Position numbers and translations under genes: made by a program
Notes under the pieces: generated by a model
Told to the model about the DNA's origin: nothing
What the model saw: only the letters and a program-made list of their open reading frames with translations
The model's database searches: none
Shown here: positions 49,888 to 59,980 of the stretch, piece by piece
How positions within the stretch are numbered: position 1 is the stretch's first letter
Layout: each line of letters begins with the position of its first letter
NCBI GenBank assembly: GCA_002923375.1
Contig: BEIJ01000004.1
Coordinates: 82,475 to 146,474 of the forward strand
DNA from: a bacterium HR33
GTDB lineage: Bacteria; Gemmatimonadota; Gemmatimonadetes; Gemmatimonadales; GWC2-71-9
Length of the DNA: 64,000 nucleotides
Reading direction: 5' to 3'

Positions 49888-50722
49888 AAAAGCCGGCTCC
49901 ACTCTTCCTACCCAAACGCCCCGCCGCCACCATCTTCCTGAGCAGCGGGCACGGCCGGTACTTGTCGTCCCCCAGATCCCGGTGAAGCACTTCCAGAATG
50001 GCCAAACAGACGTCCAAACCGATCAGATCCGCCAGTGCCAGCGGACCCATGGGATGGTTCATCCCCAGCTTCATGACCTGATCCACCGCCTCGGGAGTGG
50101 CCACACCCTCCATTACGCAGTAGATGGCCTCGTTGATCATCGGCATCAGGACGCGATTGGAGACAAATCCGGGATAATCGTTGACCTCCACCGGTGTCTT
50201 CCCCAGCTCCACGGCGATTTCCTTGACTCGATTTACCGTGCCGTCCGACGTCTTGAGCCCTCTCACCACCTCTACCAACTGCATGACCGGCACCGGGTTC
50301 ATGAAGTGCATGCCCACCACCCGCTCGGGACGGCTCGCATGGGCGGCGATTTCGGTCACCGAAATGGAGGACGTATTCGTCGCCAGGATTGCATCGTCTT
50401 TTACCAGTTCCCCCAGCCTCGAGAAAACCTCGAACTTCACGCGAGGATCCTCTACCACCGCCTCCACCACCAGCGAACAATCCCGGGCCGATTCCAGCCC
50501 CGTCCCCTTTTCTATCGCTCTCAGAACAGCATCACGTTCGCCCGCGGCCAACTTGCCTCGCTCCACCTGCCGATCCAGGTTCCGCCTGATCGAACCCAAG
50601 GCTCGTTCCAGTTGTTCCGCGACGGCGTCCACCAGAACTACGCGCCAACCCCGCTGGGCGAAGACCTGCGCGATCCCGCTCCCCATGGTACCCGCCCCAA
50701 TGACCGCCATCCTCTCTCCCAC
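49874..50722 (-). CDS. hbd: 3-hydroxybutyryl-CoA dehydrogenase
   Basis: 282 residues. NAD-binding [17 protein letters not shown] at the N-terminus, catalytic His region [15 protein letters not shown], and the C-terminal dimer domain ending [13 protein letters not shown] ... GFYDYA. It oxidises 3-hydroxyacyl-CoA to acetoacetyl-CoA in fatty-acid or butyrate-type pathways. Upstream thiolase and downstream acyl-CoA dehydrogenase complete the set except for an enoyl-CoA hydratase, which is not in the window. Confidence 0.94.
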   Translation of the reverse strand: MGERMAVIGAGTMGSGIAQVFAQRGWRVVLVDAVAEQLERALGSIRRNLDRQVERGKLAAGERDAVLRAIEKGTGLESARDCSLVVEAVVEDPRVKFEVFSRLGELVKDDAILATNTSSISVTEIAAHASRPERVVGMHFMNPVPVMQLVEVVRGLKTSDGTVNRVKEIAVELGKTPVEVNDYPGFVSNRVLMPMINEAIYCVMEGVATPEAVDQVMKLGMNHPMGPLALADLIGLDVCLAILEVLHRDLGDDKYRPCPLLRKMVAAGRLGRKSGAGFYDYA

Positions 50723-50725
50723 AGC

Positions 50726-51565
50726 TCACTCCGCCGTCCGCCTGCCTAGCAGCCGCTCCCTCCAGAACCACAAAACGCTCCCAAAAACGGCGGTCGCAAC
50801 CAATCCCCCTTCCGGCCCAAACCTGCCACCCGTGACCCACCACACCCCTCCGGCCGAGTAATCCGACAGCGGAAGGTCAAACTCCACGCCGCTCACCGGA
50901 GCTTCGAAGACGGCTCCCAACCCCGCATTCCATCCAAAGTGGAGGCCCCAAGCGGCTGCCAGTCCCCCGCCGCCGAAGAACGCGGCGCTCATGACCAGAC
51001 CGGCCAACATCACGTTGAACGCGCCGAGAGGAGTGAGTCCCGGATTGCCCAGGTGGAGCAGGGCAAAGATTGCCGACAGCGCCACGCTCGCCCGGAGTCT
51101 GCCGATCGCAGCGCTCAACCGGACCAGAGGAAAACCGCGAAAAAGTAGTTCCTCTCCGAGGGCCGCAGCAGAAAGGATCGCCAGGACCGGCAAGGCGGCG
51201 GCGATCAGGCTCTCCCATCCGGGCCACTCGAGCTCGAGCCGGGCTCCGAAACCCACGGTCGCACCGCAGGCCCCGGCTGCCATGGCCAGGCCGATACCGG
51301 TCCCGACTCCAAAACCTCGGGTACTCTCTTTCAGTCTCCGCCATCCTTGCTTCGGCAGTGACCAGGAAGTAAGGCGAGATAGTGCCAGCGTGATCAAAAG
51401 CGCCGATCCGGCGACCGCTACACTCTGGACCAAAAGCGGATCGCCTTGGGAACTCAACGCTCCCACTACCCACGCCAGTACGGCCGACACCACGACCACG
51501 GCGAGATAGTAACCCATGACCTCCATAGCCGCCCTGCCTACTTCCCTCGCCCGCGGCAAAAACAT
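50726..51565 (-). CDS. CPBP-family intramembrane metalloprotease
   Basis: 279 residues from ATG 51565; a TTG at 51580 overlapping the bioY stop is the alternative. About seven hydrophobic segments. The abortive-infection/CAAX protease motifs are present: GEELLFRGFP (EE-x3-R), FALLHLGNPG and HFGWNAGLG with their His. Substrate unknown. It lies between bioY and hbd without obvious functional link. Confidence 0.85.
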   Translation of the reverse strand: MFLPRAREVGRAAMEVMGYYLAVVVVSAVLAWVVGALSSQGDPLLVQSVAVAGSALLITLALSRLTSWSLPKQGWRRLKESTRGFGVGTGIGLAMAAGACGATVGFGARLELEWPGWESLIAAALPVLAILSAAALGEELLFRGFPLVRLSAAIGRLRASVALSAIFALLHLGNPGLTPLGAFNVMLAGLVMSAAFFGGGGLAAAWGLHFGWNAGLGAVFEAPVSGVEFDLPLSDYSAGGVWWVTGGRFGPEGGLVATAVFGSVLWFWRERLLGRRTAE

Positions 51566-51576
51566 AAAGCGCGCCG

Positions 51577-52146
51577 TCAAAGGCGCGCTCGAAAAGTTGG
51601 ACCCAAGCGGCGCAGGATCAGTGCGGCCGCCACCAGCTTTACCAGGTCAAAAGGCAAAAACGGCAGGGACCCCGCGCCGATCGCCCAAATCAGATCACCG
51701 CTCAGAACGGCGAGCTGCGCGATCCCGCCCAGATGAATGGCGGACGTGGCCAGGAAAAGGCCGAGCAACATGCGGCGCCACGACTCGCCGGAGCGGCATA
51801 GCTGACCCGCCAGCGCGGCAGCCAGCGGATAAGCCAGCAGGTACCCGCCCGTGGGCCCCAACAGGCGGGCAAAACCGGGCGCCCCGCCCGGTGCGAAAAC
51901 CGGCAGCCCGGCTACTCCCAGGGCGAGATAGAGAACCATACTGGCTGCACCCGCCCTGGGGCCCAGCAGTCCTCCCACCACCAAGACAGCCAACACCTGT
52001 AGCGTGACCGGCACCGGCGTTACCGGAAGAGGAATCGCCACTTGCGCCGCCAACGCTACCAGCAGAGCTCCCGCCAGAATGACCAAGCTGCGGCGGACGA
52101 CGTTCACCGGAGTAAAGACCAAACGCTCGACACTCGCTTGACTCAT
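51577..52146 (-). CDS. bioY: BioY-family biotin transporter substrate-binding subunit
   Basis: 189 residues from ATG 52146 overlapping the thiolase stop (an upstream start would add 16 residues). Six predicted helices with the BioY signature around [39 protein letters not shown] and [16 protein letters not shown]. It takes up biotin, alone or with an ECF module encoded elsewhere. Biotin would serve carboxylases of acyl-CoA metabolism. Confidence 0.92.
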   Translation of the reverse strand: MSQASVERLVFTPVNVVRRSLVILAGALLVALAAQVAIPLPVTPVPVTLQVLAVLVVGGLLGPRAGAASMVLYLALGVAGLPVFAPGGAPGFARLLGPTGGYLLAYPLAAALAGQLCRSGESWRRMLLGLFLATSAIHLGGIAQLAVLSGDLIWAIGAGSLPFLPFDLVKLVAAALILRRLGPTFRARL

Positions 52147-53333
52147 GTGACACGCTCCACGCTCAGAGCTACTGCGTTTCCGCCTCCCAAGCACAAAGTG
52201 GCCAGACCGGTCGAGGCGTCCCGCTGCCGCATGGCGTACAGCAGGGTCGTAAGAATCCGGGCCCCGCTCGCCCCGATCGGGTGGCCCAAAGCTACCGCTC
52301 CCCCGTTGACGTTGACCCGCTCCCAGTCCCAGCCGAGAGCTCGCCCATCAGCCAACACCTGAACGGCGAACGCCTCGTTGATTTCTATCAGGTCGTAGTC
52401 CCGAATCGAGGTCCTCGCCTTAGCCATCAAATTCTTCACCGCCACGATGGGGGCAAAGAAGAGATCCTGCGGCTCGCCGCCTCCGGTAGCGTAGTGAGTT
52501 ATTCTCGCCATGATCGGCAGCGCGTGGGCCCTGGCAAAACCTTCAGAGGTGACCACCAGGGCGCTCGCTCCGTCGTTCATCCCCGGCGCATTACCGGCGG
52601 TCACCGTACCCTGGGGATCGAACACCGGTTTGAGGGCGGCGAGGGCTTCCAGCGAAGTGTCCTTACGGGGCGCCTCGTCTTCTTTGACTAGCCGCGACCC
52701 CTTACTGTCCTGTATCGTAACCGGAACGATCTCGTCGGCGAAGCGGCAGCCTTCGATGGCGGCGACCGCTTTGCGGTGACTCTCCAGTGCGAAGCGGTCC
52801 TGTTCCTCGCGCGTGATTCCGGCTTTTCGGGCGGTGTATTCGGCGTAGTTGCCCATGTGGGAGTTGCCGAAGGAACACCACAACCCGTCGTGAATCACAC
52901 CGTCTCGCAGCTGCTGGTGTCCGTATTTGACGCCGGAGCGCAGGCCGTAGAGATAGTGCGGGCCGTTGGACATCGACTCCATCCCTCCTGCTACGACGCA
53001 CTTGGCATCGCCCGCTTTGATCGCTTGGGACGCCAACATCACGGCCTTGAGTCCGGAACCGCACACCTTGTTGACCGTCATGGCCGATACGGTTCCCGGA
53101 AGCCCACCTTTCAGAGCGGCCTGCCGTGCGGGAGCTTGGCCCGCTCCACCCTGGAGCACCTGTCCCAAGATCACTTCCTCCACGGCCTTGAGCTCCACCC
53201 CGGAGCGGCGCACCGCTTCCCGGACAACCAAGGCGCCGAGCTCCGTGGCCGGCAGCGGACTGAGGGCTCCCAAGTATTTGCCGATCGGCGTGCGAACCGC
53301 CGCCACTATTACTGGAACGCGATCTAGATCCAT
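52143..53333 (-). CDS. Thiolase (acetyl-CoA C-acetyltransferase)
   Basis: 396 residues from ATG 53333; the upstream open frame to 53882 lies in thrS antisense space and has no conserved sequence. Nucleophilic Cys in [15 protein letters not shown], thiolase loop and His in [21 protein letters not shown], and second Cys in [13 protein letters not shown]. It splits acetoacetyl-CoA or condenses two acetyl-CoA. It heads the acyl-CoA set with hbd and acyl-CoA dehydrogenase. Confidence 0.95.
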   Translation of the reverse strand: MDLDRVPVIVAAVRTPIGKYLGALSPLPATELGALVVREAVRRSGVELKAVEEVILGQVLQGGAGQAPARQAALKGGLPGTVSAMTVNKVCGSGLKAVMLASQAIKAGDAKCVVAGGMESMSNGPHYLYGLRSGVKYGHQQLRDGVIHDGLWCSFGNSHMGNYAEYTARKAGITREEQDRFALESHRKAVAAIEGCRFADEIVPVTIQDSKGSRLVKEDEAPRKDTSLEALAALKPVFDPQGTVTAGNAPGMNDGASALVVTSEGFARAHALPIMARITHYATGGGEPQDLFFAPIVAVKNLMAKARTSIRDYDLIEINEAFAVQVLADGRALGWDWERVNVNGGAVALGHPIGASGARILTTLLYAMRQRDASTGLATLCLGGGNAVALSVERVT

Positions 53334-53389
53334 CGGCGGGAACTTAACCGTCCCTCGATCAGCCCTCAAGGACGCAGCTTGCGGAACCC

Positions 53390-55333
53390 TTAAACACTGA
53401 GCGCCCGACTCGCGATCTTGGATCTGACCAGCTCCACAAACTGCTCGAGCGCCATGATCTCCTGTTTTTTCTCGGAGCCGCGAGCCCTCACCGCTACCGT
53501 TCCCTGCTCCGCCTCCCGCCGTCCCACCACCGCGAGATAGGGGACCTTCATGAGCTCTCCGTCCCGAATCCGGTAATTCAGCGTCTCGTTGCGCTGATCC
53601 AGATGCACTCTCACACCCGCAGCCCGAAGCCGGTCGTAAACCGTCCGGGCCCACTCGATCTGCCCCTCGGAAATGGGAAGCACCCGGACTTGCTCCGGAG
53701 CGAGCCAGACCGGGAAGGCCCCCGCAAAGTGCTCGATCAACATCCCCACAAAACGCTCCAGCGTGCCGTAAATAGCCCGGTGAATCATTACCGGACGGTG
53801 GGGTCGATTGTCCGCGCCGGTATACTCCAGCTCGAATCTCTCGGGGAGTTCGTAGTCCAGTTGGATGGTGGTTCCTTGCCACTCGCGCCCGATAGCGTCG
53901 CGCAGCTTGATGTCGATCTTGGGACCGTAGAACGCGCCGCCCCCCTCATCGATACCGTAAGTAAGGCCGCGCCTCTCCAAAGCCGCCCTGAGCGCCGCCT
54001 CGGCCGTGTCCCACATCTGGTCGGTACCCAGCTTTTTCTCGGGCCGGGTTGCGAGATCTAGCCGATACTCCAAACCGAAGGTCTGATGAAGCACGAAATC
54101 CGCCAAGTCCAAGATTTCGAAGATCTCCTGTTCGATCTGATCCTCCCGGCAAAAGATGTGGGCGTCGTCCATGGTGAGGCCGCGAACCCTCAGCATGCCG
54201 TGGAGCGCCCCGGAAAGCTCGTTGCGATAAACGTTGGCTACTTCAGCGAGCCTCAAGGGGAGATCCCGATAGGAGCGCTGCCGCGAAGCGTAAATCAAGA
54301 TGTGCATCGGGCAGTTCATGGGCTTCACCCGGTAGCGCACCTCCTCCACCTCGCCGTGACCCGCAGCCATGGCCGGGAACTGGTTCTCCTCGTACAAAGG
54401 CAGATGCCCCGATCGGATGAAAAGCTGTTCCCGGGTCACATGGGGAGTATAGACCAGCTCGTATCCCCGCTTGATGAGCTCGTCCTCGATCAGGCGCCTC
54501 AACTCGAACTGGATCACCGCGCCCCGCGGATGCCACAATACCAGACCGGGTCCCACGTCCTCCTGAATACTGAACAGGTCCAACTGCCTGCCGATCACCC
54601 GGTGATCGCGCTTCTCGGCTTCCTCCCTGCGGCGCAGATCGGCTTCCAGATCTTCCTTGGTGAAGTACGCCGTGCCGTAAATACGCTGCAGCATCTGCCG
54701 GCGAGAGTCGCCCCGCCAGTAAGCGCCGGCTGCGTGGAGCAGCTTGAAGTGCTTTACGTATCCCGTGCTGGGAACGTGCGGGCCGCGGCACAGATCGGTA
54801 AAAGGACCGTCGGTGTACACCGAGATTACTTCGTCATCGCCCAGCTCTTCCAGACGCTCGAGCTTCAAGGGATCGTCCTTGAACCGCCGCCGCGCTTCCT
54901 CCCGCGTGACCTCTTCGCGCACGAAGGGATAGTCCGCCTTTACTACCTCGCGCATCCGCTCCTCGATGCGCTGCAAATCCTCGGGAGTGAAAGGCCGGGG
55001 GACGTCGAAGTCGTAGTAAAAACCATCCTCGATCGGCGGTCCGAAGCCGATCTGAGCCTCGGGAAACAGTTGCCGCACCGCCGTCGCCAGCACGTGCGCA
55101 GAGGAGTGCCGTAACACCCACAGCGCATCGGGAGACTCGGGAGTCAGAATTTCGATCTTGCAGTCCCGGAAAATCGGCCGGTCGAGGTCCCAGAGCTCGC
55201 CGTCCACCTTGGCGGCCACCGCCGCGCGGGCCAGCCCGGGGCCGATCTTCTCGGCCACCGAGCGGGGCGTGGTACCGGCCGGAAGGGTGAGAATCGATCC
55301 GTCGGGAAGTTCGAGTCGTATAGGTCCGGTCAT
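53390..55333 (-). CDS. thrS: Threonyl-tRNA synthetase
   Basis: 647 residues from ATG 55333; the open frame extends 18 codons further to 55387 without conserved sequence. N-terminal TGS domain, then the editing domain ([25 protein letters not shown]) and class-II catalytic core with the zinc Cys ([10 protein letters not shown]) and motif 2/3 regions ([39 protein letters not shown]), and an anticodon-binding domain ([21 protein letters not shown]). No T-box leader was recognised upstream. Confidence 0.96.
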   Translation of the reverse strand: MTGPIRLELPDGSILTLPAGTTPRSVAEKIGPGLARAAVAAKVDGELWDLDRPIFRDCKIEILTPESPDALWVLRHSSAHVLATAVRQLFPEAQIGFGPPIEDGFYYDFDVPRPFTPEDLQRIEERMREVVKADYPFVREEVTREEARRRFKDDPLKLERLEELGDDEVISVYTDGPFTDLCRGPHVPSTGYVKHFKLLHAAGAYWRGDSRRQMLQRIYGTAYFTKEDLEADLRRREEAEKRDHRVIGRQLDLFSIQEDVGPGLVLWHPRGAVIQFELRRLIEDELIKRGYELVYTPHVTREQLFIRSGHLPLYEENQFPAMAAGHGEVEEVRYRVKPMNCPMHILIYASRQRSYRDLPLRLAEVANVYRNELSGALHGMLRVRGLTMDDAHIFCREDQIEQEIFEILDLADFVLHQTFGLEYRLDLATRPEKKLGTDQMWDTAEAALRAALERRGLTYGIDEGGGAFYGPKIDIKLRDAIGREWQGTTIQLDYELPERFELEYTGADNRPHRPVMIHRAIYGTLERFVGMLIEHFAGAFPVWLAPEQVRVLPISEGQIEWARTVYDRLRAAGVRVHLDQRNETLNYRIRDGELMKVPYLAVVGRREAEQGTVAVRARGSEKKQEIMALEQFVELVRSKIASRALSV

Positions 55334-55626
55334 GGGTCGAATTCTAGCACGCCTGGGATAGACTCGTAAGCGGGTTAGACCGCGCACCGCCCTTCGGAGA
55401 AGGCAGCCGAAACTGCATCGGTTCGCACCCAGCCGATGGTGGATATTCGGTTATGACCTCCATGGCCGAGGTCGATATACCGATCGCGCGCTCGGGCTCT
55501 TATTATTCACACCGGCCACTACTGAATGTCGAGCGTTCGGCTCTTCCCATTGACAGGCGTCATTCTGAACGCTGAGCGCCGAACGCGCCAACAGCTGTAT
55601 TGGGGGAAAGGAGGCCCTGCCGTCCG
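55334..55626. promoter_or_regulatory. Divergent thrS/BON-protein intergenic region
   Basis: About 290 bases. A TTGACA box at 55550-55555 lies between two arms of a 9-bp inverted repeat, GCGTTCGGC (55533-55541) and GCCGAACGC (55578-55586), ahead of a strong AAAGGAGG ribosome site for the BON gene. A good -10 hexamer 17 bp downstream is not evident. Nothing specific was seen on the thrS side. Confidence 0.45.
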
Positions 55627-56025
55627 GTGGCGCGCGAACTGGGCAAAAACGGAATAGCCGGCATCGCCTTCGCTGCCGCAGCCGGCTTCGGGATCGGCCT
55701 CATGGCCGGTCTGGTGGCGGGCGAGTGGCTCGGCGGAGTGCACCCGGAACGCGTGCGCCGGGCGGTACGGCGCTTCGGTCCCCGGATCCTGCCTGCACGG
55801 GACCCGCAGGCGGTGGAAAGAGCCGTGCTTCGAGCGCTCAGGAGCGATCCCCGAACCCGAAATCTGGCCATCGGCGTGAGAGCTATCTCGGACGGGCTGG
55901 TGGAACTCACCGGTACGGTTCCGGCTACCGAGCTGAGGCGCCACGCGGCCGCAATCGCCCAAGCGGCGGCGGGCGACGATGTGGTCGTGAACCGCCTATT
56001 GGTGGAGGGTGAGGACGTAGGTTGA
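55627..56025 (+). CDS. BON-domain membrane protein
   Basis: 132 residues from GTG 55627, chosen for its AGGAGG site 11 bases upstream (a TTG at 55600 precedes that site). A glycine-zipper-like transmembrane helix (FAAAAGFGIGLMAGLVAGEWLGG) near the N-terminus is followed by a basic linker and a BON domain (VERAVLRALRSDPRTRNL ... VELTGTVPATELRRHA), a fold thought to bind phospholipid or other envelope ligands. Its stop overlaps the valS start. Confidence 0.78.
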   Translation: MARELGKNGIAGIAFAAAAGFGIGLMAGLVAGEWLGGVHPERVRRAVRRFGPRILPARDPQAVERAVLRALRSDPRTRNLAIGVRAISDGLVELTGTVPATELRRHAAAIAQAAAGDDVVVNRLLVEGEDVG

Positions 56026-58796
56026 GCCGCTCGGGAAAGGCCCGTAGAACCGGCGGCGGAGCCACCAAGCAACGCTCCGCCAACAGCCGGAGCAGAGCCG
56101 CGGCCCGGATCGAGCTGGCGCCGCAGTACGATCCTTCCCGCGTAGAGTCGGCGATCTACCGGCAGTGGGACAGTGCGGGTGTCTTCCAGCCCCGCCCGCG
56201 GACCGAGCCCTACGTGATAGTCATACCGCCCCCCAACGTAACCGGCGTGCTCCACATGGGACACGCCCTGAACAACACTCTGCAGGACGTGCTCATCAGG
56301 TTTGAACGGATGCGGGGGCGCGCCGCCCTCTACCTGCCCGGCACAGACCACGCCGGGATCGCCACTCAGAACGTAGTGGAGCGGCTCATCGCCAAAGAGG
56401 GCAAGACCCGGTTCCACCTGGGACGCGATCGATTTGTAGAACGGGTCTGGGAATATGTACGGGAAACCGGCCAGACGATCCTGGAACAACTCAAGGCGAT
56501 CGGTGCCTCCTGCGACTGGACCCGAACTAGGTTCACCCTGGATCCCGAATACTCAAAAGCGGTGCGCCACGTGTTCGTGACCCTGTGGGAAGAGGGACTC
56601 GTCTACCGGGGTCACCGCGTCATCCACTGGTGCTCGCGCTGTCTGACCGCGCTCTCCGACGAGGAAGCGGAATTCCACGAAACCGAAGGCAAGCTTTACT
56701 ACATCCGGTATCCGGTAGCCGGGGAAGACGGCCGCTACGTGGTAGTGGCCACCACTAGGCCCGAGACTATGCTGGGAGATACTGCGGTGGCGGTGCACCC
56801 CTCGGACAGCAAGACGTCTTGGGCCAAGGACAAGAGGGTGCGCCTGCCCCTTACCGAGATCTCCCTTCCGCTGATCGCCGACGAAGCGGTGGATCCCGAG
56901 TTCGGCACCGGGTTCGTCAAGGTCACTCCTGCCCACGACGCCACCGATTTCGAGATCGGCCTGCGGCATGGCCTGGCGATGCCCCTGGTCATGGACGAAG
57001 AGGGACGGATGAAGGACCCCGCTGCACCGGAGGGGAGGAGAGTGCCGCCGGAACTCGAGGGCCGGGACCGCTTCGAAGCGCGGGAGCTTATAGTCGAGAT
57101 GCTCCGCCGGCAGGGGCTGCTGGAAAAGATCGAAAGCCACCGCCATGCGGTGCGGCGCTGCTATCGCTGCGACACCGTAGTAGAGCCCCGGCTGAGCGAC
57201 CAGTGGTTCGTTAAAATGGCGCCGCTGGCCCAGCCGGCTCTCGAGGCCTACCGCGCCGGCCGCCTGCGGTTCGTGCCGGAGCGCTGGGGCAACGTTTACC
57301 AGAACTGGCTGGAAAACATCCGAGATTGGAACATCTCCCGCCAGCTGTGGTGGGGACACCGCATCCCCGTTTTCACCTGCCAGTCCTGCGGGGAGCAGTG
57401 GGCCGATCGCAGTGACCCCGAACGGTGCCGCAAGTGCGGCGGCGGCCCGGTTGTGCAAGACCCGGACGTCCTGGATACCTGGTTCTCCTCGTGGCTGTGG
57501 CCGTTTGCCACCCTAGGCTGGCCCCAACAAACCCCGGACCTGGAGCGCTTCTATCCCGGACACACACTGGTGACCGGTTCGGAGATCATCTTCTTCTGGG
57601 TCGCCCGCATGGTGATGGCCGGATACCACTTTCTGGGCGAACGCCCCTTCGAAACGGTGTTGATCAACGGCACGGTTCGCGACACCCTACATCGCAGGAT
57701 GTCCAAATCGCTGGGCAACGGAATCGATCCGCTGGAAGTGGTACGGCTGTACGGCGCCGACGCCCTGCGCTTCACTCTGGTAGCCGGAGCTCCGGTGGGA
57801 ACCGACCTGATCCTCGACCCCAACGATTTGGAGACCACCTTCGCTCCGGGAAGAAACTTCGTCAACAAGGTCTGGAACGCGGGCCGCCTCCTATTGGCGA
57901 CCTTGCAGCGGACGCCGGTGCCGCTGGAGGAGATCGACCCCGAGAAACTGGAGCTGGCGGATCGCTGGATCCTTTCACGCACCCAGCGCGCGGTGGCTTC
58001 GGTAACCGACGCTCTGGAACGATTCCGGCTGGCAGACGCCGCCAACGCCGGTTACCACTTTCTGTGGGACGAACTGGCCGACTGGTATCTGGAACAGGTC
58101 AAGCCCCGCCTCTACGGCAAGCGGCCGGGAGCGACGGTGGCCAAAAGCGTGGCATGCTATGCCTTCGAGACCGCCCTGAGGCTGCTGCATCCGGTGATTC
58201 CCTTCGTCACCGAAGAGCTGTGGCACCATTTTCCCGGCAGAGACAGCCCGCTGCTCGCGACGGCGGCCTGGCCATCGGTCAACCATCGCTGGATCGATCC
58301 CGACGCCGAAGACCGCTTCGGTAGAGTACAGGCGCTGGTGAGTGCGGTGCGTGCCGTTCGGGCGGAATACGGAGTGCATCCCTCCTCGGAAGTCCGGGCC
58401 GTGGTACGTCCCTCGGACCGGGTTGCGCAGGAAGCCTTCCGGGCTGAGCGCCAAACTATACAGAGGCTCGCCAGGATAGCTAAGCTAACCCTGAAGCCTG
58501 GGGGCCAACCCGGAAGCAGCGAATCCGAAGCCGGGGCCCACACCGTGCTACCCGATGGCTCGAGCGTCTTCGTGGCTTTGGGCGACGTCATCGATCTGAA
58601 AAAAGAGTGCGCTCGGTTAGGCAAGGAGTTAGAACGGATCGATCAGCAGCTCGAAGGGGTGCGCCGCAAGCTGGCCAATTCCGAGTTCGTTCAGCGCGCC
58701 CCCGCCGAAGTGGTAGATCGCGAGAGAGCCAAGGAGCGCTCCTTGCTCGATCGAAGAGAAGTCCTGGCCACCAAGCTGCGCGCCTTGGGTTGCTGA
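56022..58796 (+). CDS. valS: Valyl-tRNA synthetase
   Basis: 924 residues, start TTG overlapping the previous stop (TTGA). A basic, low-complexity extension of about 30 residues precedes the conserved core. HMGHA forms the HIGH motif (near residue 84) and MSKSLGN the KMSKS motif. Editing domain (TTRPETMLGDTAVAVHP) and the C-terminal tRNA-arm coiled coil (KKECARLGKELERIDQQLEG) are present. Note it keeps the normal HIGH order, unlike the IleRS here. Confidence 0.96.
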   Translation: MSRSGKARRTGGGATKQRSANSRSRAAARIELAPQYDPSRVESAIYRQWDSAGVFQPRPRTEPYVIVIPPPNVTGVLHMGHALNNTLQDVLIRFERMRGRAALYLPGTDHAGIATQNVVERLIAKEGKTRFHLGRDRFVERVWEYVRETGQTILEQLKAIGASCDWTRTRFTLDPEYSKAVRHVFVTLWEEGLVYRGHRVIHWCSRCLTALSDEEAEFHETEGKLYYIRYPVAGEDGRYVVVATTRPETMLGDTAVAVHPSDSKTSWAKDKRVRLPLTEISLPLIADEAVDPEFGTGFVKVTPAHDATDFEIGLRHGLAMPLVMDEEGRMKDPAAPEGRRVPPELEGRDRFEARELIVEMLRRQGLLEKIESHRHAVRRCYRCDTVVEPRLSDQWFVKMAPLAQPALEAYRAGRLRFVPERWGNVYQNWLENIRDWNISRQLWWGHRIPVFTCQSCGEQWADRSDPERCRKCGGGPVVQDPDVLDTWFSSWLWPFATLGWPQQTPDLERFYPGHTLVTGSEIIFFWVARMVMAGYHFLGERPFETVLINGTVRDTLHRRMSKSLGNGIDPLEVVRLYGADALRFTLVAGAPVGTDLILDPNDLETTFAPGRNFVNKVWNAGRLLLATLQRTPVPLEEIDPEKLELADRWILSRTQRAVASVTDALERFRLADAANAGYHFLWDELADWYLEQVKPRLYGKRPGATVAKSVACYAFETALRLLHPVIPFVTEELWHHFPGRDSPLLATAAWPSVNHRWIDPDAEDRFGRVQALVSAVRAVRAEYGVHPSSEVRAVVRPSDRVAQEAFRAERQTIQRLARIAKLTLKPGGQPGSSESEAGAHTVLPDGSSVFVALGDVIDLKKECARLGKELERIDQQLEGVRRKLANSEFVQRAPAEVVDRERAKERSLLDRREVLATKLRALGC

Positions 58797-59980
58797 GCGG
58801 AAAAACTGCAGCTTCGGTTGCCGCTGGGACCGCCCTGATCACCGGGGCTTGCGCTTCGGTTCAACCCCCTCCCGGCGGCCCTCCGGATCCCAACCCCCCG
58901 GCCATCGTTGCCATCATACCCGATTCGGGAAGCGTTGCCGAAGGGCTGCGAGACCCGCTAGTCATTCAGTTCGACGAGGTGATCGACGAGCGATCCGGCG
59001 GCGGCTTGGAACGACTCCTCCGGCTGGCCCCGGTCAAACAGCCACCGGACATAGACTGGAAGCGCACCGCGGTCGCAATAAAACCGAAAGAAGGCTGGCG
59101 CAGCGGGATCGTCTATCACCTGAGGATCCTGCCGGGCATCAGCGACCTTAGAAACAACCGGCTGACCGAGGGGCGCACGGTGATATTCTCCACTGGCGGG
59201 CCGATTCCCGCCACCCGACTGGAAGGGACCGTGCTGGATTGGCAGGCGGGACGAGCAGCGCCTCGAGCGCTGGTGGAGGCGATTCTGCTTCCCGATTCGC
59301 TGGTCTATCCCGCCACGGCGGACTCCGTAGGCGATTTCCTGCTGGCATCGATCCCTCCCGGACGGTATCACGTTAGGGCGATCGTGGACGCCAACAATAA
59401 CGGGCGGCGGGACTTTCGCGAGCCGTTCGATTCGGTTACCCTCACGCTGGATTCAGCGGCGAGCCACGTTTTCTGGGCTTTCCGGCAAGACACGGTGGGT
59501 CCCCGGATCGCACGCGGGTCCGTGGCCGACAGCTTCACTCTGAGGCTGGAACTCGATCAAGGGCTTCTGCCCGAGCAGCTCGAGCAGACCGCTGTGGAGG
59601 TGCTGGCCCTGCCCGACTCCGTTCCCGTAAATGTTCAGGCAATCCTGCGGCAGGAAGAGTACGACTCGCTGCGCGCCGCCGAGCGTCAGAACCGTCCCGC
59701 AGCTGAGCCCGATACCGGCGCGGCGCGCCGTCAGGCGCCCGCGGATACGCTGCCCAGGACCCCTGGGGAAGCTCAGGCACCCGCTTCCCCGGACACCAGC
59801 AGAGCTGCCAGACTGTTGAGCTCGCGGCCCAGATTGAGCCCCGTGGTGATGGTACGGCTAGAAAAGCGTCTCGAGCCGGGAAGCCGATACCTGATTCGCG
59901 CTGATGCCGTGAACCTGCTGGGTTATCGGCAGCAGTCGCGGTTCCTGCTGGTAGTCCCGGATACCGGAGGGCGGCGGTGA
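58790..59980 (+). CDS. Lipoprotein with bacterial Ig-like (SbsA-type) domain
   Basis: 396 residues from TTG 58790 (a CTG at 58793 overlapping the valS TGA is equally possible), giving a signal peptide with lipobox LITGAC. The frame continues upstream inside valS but lacks export character. An SbsA/Big_5-type Ig domain (about 35-140: PPAIVAIIPDSGSVAEGLRDPLVIQFDE) leads into a CNA-B-like beta domain (LEGTVLDWQAGRAAPRALVEA, YHVRAIVDANNNGRRDFREP) and a Pro/Ala/Thr-rich stretch. Surface role unknown. Confidence 0.78.
   Translation: MLSGKTAASVAAGTALITGACASVQPPPGGPPDPNPPAIVAIIPDSGSVAEGLRDPLVIQFDEVIDERSGGGLERLLRLAPVKQPPDIDWKRTAVAIKPKEGWRSGIVYHLRILPGISDLRNNRLTEGRTVIFSTGGPIPATRLEGTVLDWQAGRAAPRALVEAILLPDSLVYPATADSVGDFLLASIPPGRYHVRAIVDANNNGRRDFREPFDSVTLTLDSAASHVFWAFRQDTVGPRIARGSVADSFTLRLELDQGLLPEQLEQTAVEVLALPDSVPVNVQAILRQEEYDSLRAAERQNRPAAEPDTGAARRQAPADTLPRTPGEAQAPASPDTSRAARLLSSRPRLSPVVMVRLEKRLEPGSRYLIRADAVNLLGYRQQSRFLLVVPDTGGRR

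Noticed and set aside
55334..55400. T-box or other amino-acid riboswitch ahead of thrS
   Set aside because: No T-box consensus or specifier loop could be seen, and such leaders are unusual outside Firmicutes and a few other phyla.
58607..58789. N-terminal extension of the Ig-like lipoprotein inside valS
   Set aside because: The extension is in an alternative frame of valS and lacks signal-peptide character; the lipobox is only sensible with the start at 58790.
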